Shown here piece by piece: positions 34,116 through 46,843 of a stretch of 64,000 nt of DNA. The translations under genes and the position numbers were made by a program. Origin of the DNA: Plotosus lineatus (Eukaryota; Chordata; Actinopteri; Siluriformes; Plotosidae). The notes under the pieces were generated by a model. The model saw only the letters and a program-made list of their open reading frames with translations. It made no database searches and was not told where the DNA came from. The first letter of the stretch is position 1; each line of letters opens with the position of its first letter. Location: the NCBI GenBank assembly GCA_024760905.1, contig CM045745.1, forward strand, positions 16,407,282-16,471,281, in the 5' to 3' direction.

Positions 34116-37100
34116 CGAGGCATTCCCAGAACAGCCAAATTGACCTCCAGGATGTCCTATTTATAATCTTTTACCGTTTGGACATCAGGGAGGTGTTTTA
34201 ATCAGATTCCCAAACAACCTCAACTGACTAGGGTTGGGACACCCAAGGCAAACAGGTCCTAGGTAAAGATTAAGACTAAGTGCATGGTATAAGACCTATA
34301 TGGATACAAAAGAAGAAAAGGACCCGGTTTCCCTTGCCCCAATGCGGGTCACCTGACCCCCCCCGGAACGGCTCCTGACTGTTGTTTGTGACTGAGAGTT
34401 CAGAGTACCCACCCTTTGTGGGACCTTTAGGGTTTAGGGTGTGTTGAAGAATGCTCCCCAAAGGGAGCGCCCTATCCCTCGTTAACCTTGGAGATTTCAA
34501 CACCCATGTGGGCAATGACAGTGTGACCTGGAATGGTATGCTCGAAGATATAGCCTCTCCAATCTGAACCCTGATGGTGTTTCATTGTTGGACTTCAGTC
34601 ATGGTTAATCCATTATGAACGCTATGTTCGAACATAAGGGTTCCTGGCACCAGGACACCCTAGGACGCAGTTCGATGATCGACTTTGTAGTCGTGTCACT
34701 GGACTTGTGGCCGCATGTACTGGACTCTTGGGTGAAGAGAGGAACTGCATTGTTAACCGATCACCACCTAATGGTGAGCTGGCTCCAATGGCAGGGGAGG
34801 CGGCCTTCCAGACCTGACCGGATCAAGCTTGTAAGTTAAGGTCTCCTGGGAAAGTTTGCCTGAAGGAGGTTGTGTGCTGCTGGGACTGAAATCACATTTT
34901 TCGGATGTACCATTAAAAGAATAAGTTTTGACCAAGAACAAATTTTATTGGATACTTCATATTGAACTTAGACGAAGGCAACATGATAAAAGTAGATGCA
35001 AATAAAAGACAACAAAATATTATGCAGATCACAGACAACAAAAAAGTTAACTTGACAAGATAACTTTTAAAAAATACTTGTCAATAAGCATTTTTATATT
35101 GACAACAAAAGTGTCAGTTTTGTCTCTGTAGTAACTAGTGTGAAAATTGGGATGTGTCAGGCAACAGCGTCACACGTCTAAGCCAATCAGCTTGCGAGAT
35201 TGAGTTGAGTGGGCGGGAGGCAACAGCATCACGCGTCTAAGCCAATCAGCTTGCGAGATTGAGTTGAGTGGGCGGGAGGCAACAGCGTCACGCGTCTAAG
35301 CCAATCAGCTTGTGAGATTGAGTTCAGTGGGCGGTCTCTGCCTGAACTGGGGAGGAGGGGCACTTCAGTCTGTCGTTTGTAAAAAATGGACGCAGCCTGC
35401 CTTGGGTCCCTGCCTTCCGCTTGCTTACATGCAAGTTTCTGCGTGAATTTTGAATTTTTTATGAATATTTTTTTTAATTTTATTTTTTATTAAAATACTG
35501 CAATATCTTCCAGTGCGGCTAACTGGGTTATCAAAGGCGGGCCATGTCTGTCACTGTCTATGGTGAGAGGCATGTAAAAGAACCATTGCTGACTTTCGTA
35601 AAGAGTAGGCTGCAAAGTCGTTAGCGTGTTTCTATCCCTTGCTAAAAGGGTTGTGACAGGAAGGGCATCCGACGTAAAAACCTCTGCCAAATCAAACGTG
35701 CGAATCAGATGATTCGCTGTGGCGACTCCTGAGTAAAAAGGGAAAAAAGCCGAAAGGAAGACAGACATTAAAATACTGCAATACCAAGACCGCGATGCTC
35801 AAATCGCGAAGTGGCGAGGGATGACTGTACCACCTCCAGCAACAAATACGATTTAGAGTATCGAATACAAAACCCACAGATTGGCTTATAGGCATAACCA
35901 TCTAAACAAAGCTGAAGAGGATGTATGTATGTATGTATGTTAGCTAAGCTAAAACGCTAAAGCTAAGCTAAAGCGCTAGCAGCGCTGTGAACATCCTTTA
36001 ACTCTGAGCTCATGAGCCACTTCCGTAAGGTTTTGAAAAGAAGGCAGCAACAAGCTCTGTTAGAAATGTTCTTCAAGAAAAGAAAGGAACATCCCGAAGA
36101 AGAGTCATCCATGCAAAGCGGTAGCAAGAGAAAAAAATAACCTTTGGCTGATTTATCTGAAGCTGTTATGGAAGGGAATCCGCTTTCCTCTCTCCCTCTC
36201 TGTTATATATTGTATATATATAATTTTATCAATAAATATCACAGTACAAAATTAAAAAGTTTTTGTTAATCATTACTACATTTTACTAAATTAACATTGT
36301 ATTAATGAGTAAGACTATTTTAGCATATATAATATGATACATAGGGTTTTACTTCCGGTTGATCATTCATGCATGTAATATGATACATAGGGTTTTACTT
36401 CCGGTTACAGAACTCGCGGATTACCTTGATTCACGGGAGGGGCCGTAACCGAACCCCTGCGAATAACGGGGGCCTACTGTATGCTAATACAGGGATCCCT
36501 CGCTACTTCACGCTTCAATTCATGCGGCTTTAGTGCATTGCATTTTTTTTTGTAAATATTAATCAAATTAAAAAACAAAGAAATTAAGGAAGAATAGGGG
36601 TAAGTTAAGGAAAATGCCACAAAACAAGGCCAATTATGCAAAAAAAAAACCCCAAACAGACAAAAACAAAAACAACCCAAACCCCCCCATCAAAACTTAC
36701 TCCTAGCCAATGGGAGGCCAGCGGGGCGGGATGTTGTGAGATAGCCAATGGGAGGCCAGTGGGGCGGGATGTTGGGAGAAAGCCAGTGGGAGAGCAACTC
36801 GCACATTGTTTGAATTTTTGAGATGGCACGTTTCGTAACGTGAATTTGTTTCGTATCCAGAGACGGAAATTTTAGGTAAATGCATTTCATAACCTGGATT
36901 TTTCGTTTGTTAGGTCTTTCATAAGGTGAGGTACCACTGTATATGGAATTCTTGTCAGAGTGATGTTTCCATTTCATATTGCTTATTACCTGAAACTGTT
37001 GGATTGTTGTATGTGAACGGTAGGTCTTATAAATTGTTTCACTCTTGAGCTGTTGGAAACGATTGGCAATTCATACCTAGTCAAAATATAAACAGATTTT

Positions 37101-38286
37101 TTGCTCTCTTGAAGTATACATGGGTCTGAAGGTGGGTCCTAAACTACATTAGTTGTTACTAGTTGCAGTAGTAACATAAATAGACAAAAGCTTTGTTTGT
37201 TTGCAGAGAAGTGTCTAAAAGATTGTAAAGGAATGTGCAAAATGTGATGTCCCATTCCTTCAAATGCATGAACATGTTTTCTGGAATGAACTGTGAGTGT
37301 CCCTGTTCATTCTGACCTTTGACATGTAACCTGACTGCCCTTAGACAAACACTTCCATCTCACACATACTCAGATTCTCAGTCTCTCTTGCAGTCTCCAA
37401 TCATTATTGTTTATTCTGTGGTCATCCACTTCCCAAAAAATACACTCTGCCCGCATTGCATATAATCACCAGAGCTCTGGACATTAACACTACGGTCCAA
37501 AACTGAGCCCCTCAGGAAGGGAGCCATCCAAAACTGTGGCCTTCTCAGTACAATGGCTTGTTTGTTGTTTTAGGGTCATTGCCTCTATCTCACTTTAAGT
37601 ATTTTCATAAATGAGAAGAATGTATGTGCGAATACCCCCAGACAAATAGCTTATCAACAATAATGCCCCCCTACTCACTCAAGTTTTGTCTGGCTTTCTA
37701 AAGGCAGACTAAATGGAATGTTGAGTCATGGCTTCAGGTGCTTGTCAACTACAAGAAAAGTGGACAGCAACACAAATTTAACTTATATTAATAAAATGCA
37801 ATCTGGGAAATGAAATGAAATCTGGGAGGCATTTGATTAACTAACAAACTAATTTATTAGGTTCATTAAAAAGGTTTATTTAAATTACATTTATTCACCA
37901 TTCACTTATTTTCTGAACTGCTTAATCCTAATGAGGGTTGCGGGCAAGCCAGTGCTCATCTCAGCCTACTCTGGGCAAGAGCAAAGTACACCCTGGCCAA
38001 CTCTCCAGGCCAGCACGGGCTTTTCAAATGACAGCAATGGTTCTTTTACATGCCTCTCACCATAGTGGACATGGCTGGTCTTAACCCAGTTAGCTGCACT
38101 GAAGAAATTACATTTATGTACATATTTATTTTTCATCAGAGGAGTAATGAAATATCCTAAAAATGCCCAAATAATGACATTATTTTCCCTTCTACACCTT
38201 CAATTCCGGCTTAATTAAATTCTACACATGGACAATTCCGGCTTAAATAAATATGATAAAATCAAGAAAATGCCTTCTCTTTCTCA

Positions 38287-38342
<56 letters not shown>

Positions 38343-38818
38343 TGGCTGCAGTTCATTTATGCAGTCCATTTAGTGATAATTGCATTGATGTCCATATCTG
38401 ATCCCACACATTCTCTTCATGCCATAGGCTACATCTTGCTTGCATGTGTGCAGTTCAGTTCTGGTAAATGTCTATCTCTGCGATGTAGCTGTGAAGAGAG
38501 TTGTAGCCTCATAGGATTAAGGCTGCTAATAAAAAGCAGCCGTGTTTCTTTGTGTGGTCAGACAGCAATGGAATCCCGATAGCACCTGGCCCCAGGCCCC
38601 ATACTGACTTGCACTGATGACTCTGCATGTTTTACACCAATGTCTTTGCATTACATTTACACACTTTAAAAGTTCGATCCTGTACACGAAGGAACAATAA
38701 TACATCAATCTTAAAATAAGCAGACACAGGTCTTGGTGCAGATGGCGTGCATGCATGTAGGACTATATATTCAGAGCACCACATGAATAAGTGGCAAGGG
38801 AGCAGGAGGGAGAGAGAG

Positions 38819-38855
<37 letters not shown>

Positions 38856-41800
38856 ACCAAAGAATGCTTGGAATGTTCATTGTTTTGGCAGGGGCTGCAG
38901 CTCTTTTGTTTTTGAAGTTCCTTGGCACTGCATAAGGGGGTCTAACCAAACCCTCAAAGTGCGTTTCTGGATTTTCCTGCACGATTCACCCTTAGCTTGT
39001 CAATTTCTCCTCTTCCTACCTTAATACTCTTAAATTTGAGGGAACCAACACATTCCCTTTGGGCTATAACCTCATATAGGGGATATTATTGACCCTGTTG
39101 TCAGTAGAGTTCGGGACACAAGAGTCGCCAAGCATCTCACCCGATGTTATCCTCCTGCTGTGAACACAGCATTTAGCCCATTTGCTCCATTTATCCTGGA
39201 TGACAAACATTAGACCACTAAAGCTATAAACATTCATATGTACTATCTGCTTATTTTTTTAACAGACCATGATGCAATAACCTGAGCCATCGGGGAAAGA
39301 AACGGCAAATGATGTAGAGGGCAATGATCATGAGAAATTCTTCACTGGGTTTTTATGCTAATGAAAAACACAACTGTGGAGCAAACATGCTAGAACTACA
39401 TTTTTATATATATAAAAAAAATAATAAAAAAATCCACACTGACTAACATGAAATTCGAAAACATTTTATTTAAATTTTGATAAATGATCTTCAAATCATG
39501 ACGTGTTTAGATTATTTTGGTCAGCAAACCCACCTTTTTCAGGAGTATTTGGACACAAACCTTTGCCTCTGTACATTACCATAGTGGATTCAACTGAGTA
39601 CCGTATTTTTCAAACTATACTTTGCTCCAGAGTACAAGTTGAATTGGCAAAAAAATGAATAATAAAGAAGAAAAAACAAATACAAGTTGCACTGTACTAT
39701 AAATCACAAACTCACGGAAACTGTCTACCTTGTCTTGGAAATCTGCTAGCAGTTTGTGTGACATTGTGGTCCTCGTTCTGATGGAGAGGGGGTTGCATTG
39801 CATGAAGCGGTACCACCAAGAAAGTCCTCATACAAAGTAATTTATAGTCAGCCCCTTGACAACTACCTGGACGTGGAGATGCAACTGCACTGTTGACAAG
39901 CCTCTTCCTGCAGCATGTAGCTCAAGAACCCACGTGCGAACTCGTTCCTCTAGCTGTGGCCATCTAACTCAGTGTTTTTCAACCAGTGTGCTGTGAGATA
40001 TTGTATAGGAATATTCCATAGGAAATTATCAAATGTCACCTAACTGGTCTAAAAAAAAAACTTATTTTTTGAAAGTAAATTAATTATTTTCCGAAAATAA
40101 TGTGCAGAGATGAAAATGTTGAGGTTCTCTTTGGCAGTAACGAGGATGGATAGGATCAGGAATGAGTACAATGGAGGGACAGCACATGTTAGAGGTTTTG
40201 GAGACAAAGTCAGAGAGGGTAGATTGAGATGGTTTGGACATGTACAAAGAAGGAACAGTGAATATATTGGTAGTGGGATGCTGAGGTTGGAACTACCAGA
40301 CAGAAAGCCTAGACGAAGACCAAAGAAAAGATTTATGGATATGGTGAAGGAGGACATGAAGGTTGTTGGCGTAAGAGAAGATGCAGCAGACAGGGTGAGA
40401 TGGAGGCAGATGATTGGCTAGATGATAGGTAGGAGAGTACTTGGTGTGTCCTCAAAGGAAAGTAGATAAGGAGACTTGGTGGTGGAATGAGGAAGTGCAG
40501 GAGTGTGTACAAAGGAAGAGGTTAGCTAAGAATAAGTGGGACATTGAGAGGACCGAAGAGAGTAAACAGGAGCACAGGGAGACACAGCGTAAGGTGAAGA
40601 TAGTGGTGTCAAAGGCCAAACAGAGGGCATGTGATGACTTGTATGCTAGGTTGGGTGGTAAGGAGAGAGAAAATTATTTATACAGGGTGGCATAGCAGAG
40701 AAATAGAGATGGGAAAGACGTGCAGCAAGTTATAGTGATAAAGGACAGAGAGGGAAATGTATTGACTGATGACAGAAGTGTGATGGGAAGGGTGAAAGAG
40801 TACTTTGAAGTGTTGATGAATGAGGAAAATGAAAGAGAAAAAAAGAGTAGAAGATGTGACTGTTGAGGACCAGGAAGTAGCAAAGATTAGTAAGGGTGAA
40901 GTAAGGGAGGCATTAAAGAGGATGAAGAGTGGAAAGGCAGTTGGTCTTGATGACATACCTGTGGAGGTATGGAAGTGTCAAGGCGCAGTAGCAGTAAATT
41001 TTCTGACAAGAGCATTCAGCAAGGTCTTAGAGAGTGAGCAGAATGCCGGAGGAATGGAGAAGTGTGCTGGTGCCCATTTTTAAGAACAAGCAAGACGTGC
41101 AGAGTTGTAGCAACTACAGAGGGATAAAGTTGATGAGTCATACGATGAAGTTATGGGAAAGAATAGTGGAAGCTAGACGGAGGGCAGAGGTCAGCATTTG
41201 TGAACGACAGTGTGGTTTCATGCCAAGAAAGAGCACCACAGATGCAGTGTTTGCTTTGAGGATGTTAATAGAGAAGTACAGCAAAGGTCAGAGAGAGCTG
41301 CATAATGTCTTTGTGGATCTGGAGAAAGCATATGACAGGGTTCCAAGGGAAAAACTGTGGTATTGCATGAGGAAGTCTGGAGTGGCAGAGAAGTTTGTTA
41401 GAGTGGTGCAGGACATGTATGAGAGATGTAAGACAGTGGTGAGGTGTGCTGTCGGCGTGGCAGAAGAGTTCACGGTGAAGGTGGGACTGCATCAAGGGTC
41501 AACTCTGAGCCCCTTCTTGTTTGCTATAGTGATGGACAGGCTGACAGACGAGGTTAGACAAGAATCTCCGTGGACTATGATGTTTGTATATGACATTGTG
41601 ATCTGTAGTCAGAGCAGAGAACAAGTGGAGGAAAATCTAGAGAGGTGGAGGTATACCTTGGAAAGGAGAGGAATGAAGGTTCGCCTCAGTAAGAGAATAA
41701 ATGTGTGTGAATAAGAAGGAGCCAAGAAGAACAGTAAGGTTAAAGGGAGCAGAGATAAAGAAGGTGGAGGATTTTAAGTACTTAGGCTCAACAGTCCAGA

Positions 41801-42874
41801 GCAATGGAGAGTGTGGAAAAGAGGTGAAGAAGCGTGTGCAGGCAGGTTGGAATGGTTGAAGAAAAGTGTCTGGTGTGATGTGTGATAGAAAGGTATCAGC
41901 AAGAATGAAAGGAAAGGTGTACAAGACAGTGATGAGGCCAGCGATGTTGTATGGTTTAGAAACAATGGCACTGAGGAAAAGACAGGAGGCAGAGCTGAAG
42001 GTGGCACAGATGAAAGTGTTGATGTTCTCTTTGGGAGTAACGATGATGGAGAGGATTAGGAATGAGTACATCAGAGGGACAGCACATGTAAGATGTTTTG
42101 GAGACAAAGTCAGAGAGGCTAGATTGAGATGGTTTGGACATGTATAGGGGAGGGATCGTGAATATATTGGTAGTAGGATGCTGAGGTTGGAACTACCAGG
42201 CAGAAGGCCTAGAGGAAGACCAAAGAGGAGATTTAAGGATGTGGTGAAGGAGAACATGAAGGTAGTTGGCATAAGAGAAGAAGATGCAGAAGATAGGGTG
42301 AGATGGAAGCAGATGATTCGCTGTGGTGACCCCTGAAGGGAACAGCCAAAAGGAAAAGAATAAGAATCAGTGAGACTGTGAAAGGATCACACCGCAGGGT
42401 CATGACGTCGCATGACCATGTTTTGCCTTGATTATAGCTAGGAGCCTGATGGGATACTTTTCTACCAACTATATATATCTAAACTGTACAAAACTCCTCT
42501 TTACAAGACTATTCCATTTCAGTCAGATTGGATAGTAAACACTGGTGGATTACAATCTTCAAGTCATTACACACATATTCAGTTGGGTTTGTGTCTGGGC
42601 GATGAGTACACAAGGTAAGGGCATTCACCATTCACTCTTTTCTACTTTGTGGTCAACTTCATTATTGGCTGAAGTGCCCTTGAGCAAGTCACCTAACCCC
42701 CAACTGCTCTCCAGACGTCCCCAATGTGTGTGGCAGCGCACTGCTCTGAGTGTGTGTGTGTGTGTGTGTGTGTGTGTTCACTTTGGATGGGTTAAATACA
42801 GAGGAAATAATTTCCCTTACAGGATTAATACAGTAAATCAAAAAAAAAAAAAAAAAAAAAAAAATATATATATG

Positions 42875-42917
<43 letters not shown>

Positions 42918-45900
42918 AAAAAAAATCAGAAACTTCAGATCATCATCATGTTGGCAGGTGAACCTTCTTCCATTGACAGCTTTTTGGCAGAGGGCTGCAG
43001 ATTTTCAATTCAATTCAATTCAGTTGTTTTCTTAAATTTGAGATCGCCACATAACAGCTATACATAATAAAACAAATAATATTCAACAATTTGACATTAT
43101 TTGTTCCTACTTTTTCCCTTTCGACTGAAAAGTACTGTGTCTATGGAGTCTGTGTCACATAGCATTATATTGATTCCACCCTTCTCACATCAGGAAAGAT
43201 TAATACAAAGAGAGCAGACAGCAACACTTCCTCCTTGTACACGATTTTCCTGTAGCAGTCTGTCCTTCCTCAGAGTGGGTTTGTCTTTGTGGTACAGTAG
43301 GTGTGTGCACTCCTATACACTCATAGTCTAAACAATGGCCTGTGCTACTGGATGTAGTCTGGGCAGGGTTTAAAGTTTAGTCCTGTGTGAATGCACAGCC
43401 CAACCATGCTGCTATGGTCAGCAACTGAAACAGGAAGAAGCAGAAGGAAAAGCAACTGGGAGGACCAGGAAGTGTGACGCAAGTGGCTAGGAATTTCCCA
43501 AGGATCTGCCCACTGCAAAATGAACACCGCACCCTTGGCAGACAGTGTACAGAGGTATAAAAAATTGCATTTTATAAATTATGGTCTGAATCGAAAGTGA
43601 AATAATTTAATCTGCCTATTTATAAATACATTCTGTTGAGTCAGAAATGGAATCAAAAATCAAGTAAAACACATTTTATCCAGTTGGCAGCAAACAATAG
43701 CATGTATGTAAGTAGGACGAGATACAGTACACCGTGTTTCCGGTCAACGAACACTGTAAACATCCTATTTTATGCATGCGTCATCTTTACATTTTCACAC
43801 AACTGAAGAATCATCTGCTGGTTCAAATAAAAGAGGATATAGATGGAATTTAGCAATAGATATGGGAGGGTATGGGATAGAAAGGATCCTGTAACCTCTG
43901 GCTGAAAGGATTCAGTGACTAAAAACTCCTGACATGGAATAAGCTTCCGGGAACAGAATAAACTCTTGTGCATTGGGAAAATGGACATAATAGATGGAAA
44001 ATAGCAAGTACTAAGTGGGAACTGGGCGGCACGATGGCATAGTGGTTAGCACGTCCGCCTCACAGCAAGAAGGCCTGGGTTCGATTCCTAGTCTGGGCGT
44101 TTCTGTGTGGAGTTTGCATGTTCTCCCTGTGCTTGCGTGGGTTTCCTCCTGGTACTCCGGTTTCCTCCCACAGTCCAAAAACATGCACAGTAGGTTAATT
44201 GGCCGTTCTAAATTGCCCATAGGTTTGCATCGTGCAGAAGCCAATGGCAAACCACTACACTATCCTTGCCAAGAAAAGCTCCATGAAGATGATAATCAAG
44301 GCGTTATCCTTCATGGCAGGTCGCCAAGAGTTGTCCTACAACTCGGAAGGTACCAGACCAGACCAAATAGGCACTGAGTGTAAACTAGAAAACACACCCA
44401 TACACACACATGTATCTGTCCTTGTCAGAAACTTCCATTGACAATTAGTAATACGGCTAATTCATACAACTGTCTGTCTTCCTTTCGGCTTTTTCCCTTT
44501 TACTCGGGAGTCGCCACAGCGAATCATCTGATTCGCACTTTTGATTTGGCAGAGGTTTTTACGTCGGATGTCCTTCCTGTCACAACCCTTTTAGCATGGG
44601 ACAGAAACACGATGACGACTTTGCAGCCTACTCTTTACGAAAGTCAGCAATGGTTTTTTTACATGCCTCTCACCATAGACAGTGAGAGACATGGCCCGCC
44701 TTTGATAACCCAGTTAGCCGCACTGGGGGGGCAGTGACAACCTTGTGGAGAGTGGGACTCGAACCCCCAACCTTTGGATCAGCGATCCAGCGCCCTATAC
44801 CACTAGACCATCACTGCCCCCTAGGGCTAATTCATACAACAACTAGACTTATTTTGTTTATGACTTAATCCATCCAACCATTATCTACATTACTTATCCA
44901 TTATGGTCAATGAACAAAGAAACCTAGAGCCAATCTTGGCTAATTTAAATGTGAAAGAATAGGTACACGTTTAACAGGACTAACACAGAAACAGCTTCTT
45001 ACACTTACATTCATACCTACTGGCTAGTTGACATAAAGGACATAGTTTCTGGTAGAAATGAAAAACCTATACAATCATGGGGAGAAACACAAGCACACCC
45101 ACTGCCTCTGTGTCTCCACGGAAAAGCTGGAGGAAGCGGCTGGGGAGAGGGTTGTCTGGACGTCACCGTTTAGGCTGCTGCCCCCACGACCTGACCCTGG
45201 TTCAAGTAGATGATGATGAAGAAAAGGATGAAGATCAAAGTTCTACATGATAGTTCCTTTGTTTTATACTGAAGCTGGAAAGGAGATGTCCAATTTCAAT
45301 AAATGAATAAATTAACTGTTACCAAGTAATTTTTGACAGGGGCATTTACAAAGGTTAGCAATAGCAACTCTTTTTTTTTTCCCCTCCAAAAACACAAGAT
45401 TTAAAGTGCTATGGAAACATAAAACAAACCGATAAAATAACCGACTCTGAGAAGCTGCAGTGTCCCTTGGCAAGTTTTCCTTCGACCAAACGCTTTTGGT
45501 CACCATCAACAAGCTTCTGGCAGAGTTCTGTTGGGATATTTCACCAGTGTTCTTGACAGAGTTCAATTAAAGTTGTTGGTTTCCTGACTTGGACCCAGCT
45601 CTTAAACACAGTCTACATATTTTTAATAGAGTTGGCGTCAACACTTTGAGAGTCTATTCCAAAAGCATAATGTGAACCTATTTTATCCATTCCACCACCA
45701 ACAGTAATGTGCATTTGTGGCCATTGTCCTTCTGGGATCACCAATTCTGTTCAAGTTTCTGGTGGTTTGAGGTTACAGAATTCTGTGAAAGTCCTTCTAC
45801 TCCTTTTTTTTCTTCATCCATCTAGTCGGCTACAAACTGTAGTCAAGCTTGAAGGTGTCAGTTTTGGAGCAGGGAAATCCTTCTTGGAATGTAGCCACTC

Positions 45901-46796
45901 CATCCAAGGTGATATAAAGCACTACACAGTGACACTAGGGTTCCAGCTTCCAGGTCATGGCAGATTTTATGAGTTGGTGACTGTCAGTGATGATCTGTGA
46001 TAATTGGCAGTGGTAGGTAACAATTTTTAACTGCCTTTTTTGTAGTTGGGAACCATGTCTTGGGCAGTGGTGGCTTAGTGGTTAATGCAATGCATTATCG
46101 ATCCCCACTGTCACCACTGTTGGACCCTTGAGAAAGGCCCTTAACTGTCAATTACTCAAATGTAAAAAAATGATAATTATAAGTCTGCCAAATGCTCTAA
46201 ATGTAATGTCATTAACTATTCCCAACTTTCATCGCAGATAGCCATGGACAGTTGCAGGTTCTCTGAGACTTGTTACAATCAGCAAGCATAGTTGTGGATC
46301 AAGCTGATGATATATGTAACAATAATACTCAGATGAAAATCTCTGATGGTCAGTATCCAGGTCTGAGACTGTCTGCAACCATGTCACCAAATATCTGCAA
46401 CTATCTGTGATCAACCACAATGGTCTCAGACTGTCAGCAATATAATCGCGGATAGTTGGCCACAGTCACTGATTAGTAGATTATCGTGTGTAATAGTCCA
46501 ACATTTGGAAACAGCTTTCAAAAAAATGGGATGACTGCCCACAACAGATGGATTCCTTGCTGACAGTCACTGACAGTCAACAATATGGTTGACGATATCA
46601 GTCACAGACCCCTCATGTTCACACCCGACCTAAGAATTGACTGGATCAAGTTCATTATCAGAGGATATCACCCAAAATGAGATTGGAGCTTTAGAATCTG
46701 TAGTTGTTTGCAAATTATTTTTAAAAGACATTCTTGACTTTTATAGATGTAAAATTCACTGTAAGGTACTTACACACACACATACACACACGCACG

Positions 46797-46843
<47 letters not shown>

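Larger units (their letters stand above)
34900..35827. mobile_element. pogo-like element (right end), host of the SINE-A insertion
   Basis: The right end GCGAAGTGGCGAGGGATGAC, closing CTG at 35827, is followed by TA (35828-35829). The complement starts CAGTCATCCCTCGCCACTTC, the style of the Tigger-B termini. The left end is not identified, so 34900 is a guess. Confidence 0.5.

Noticed and set aside
44476..44823. tRNA gene candidate (A and B boxes present)
   Set aside because: The sequence continues into a SINE body and tail and recurs many times; it does not fold as a complete tRNA by eye.
46216..46640. Region with recurring CAGTCACTGACAGTCAAC-like words, considered as an unknown tandem repeat
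   Set aside because: The similarities are short and irregular; no unit length can be defined by eye.
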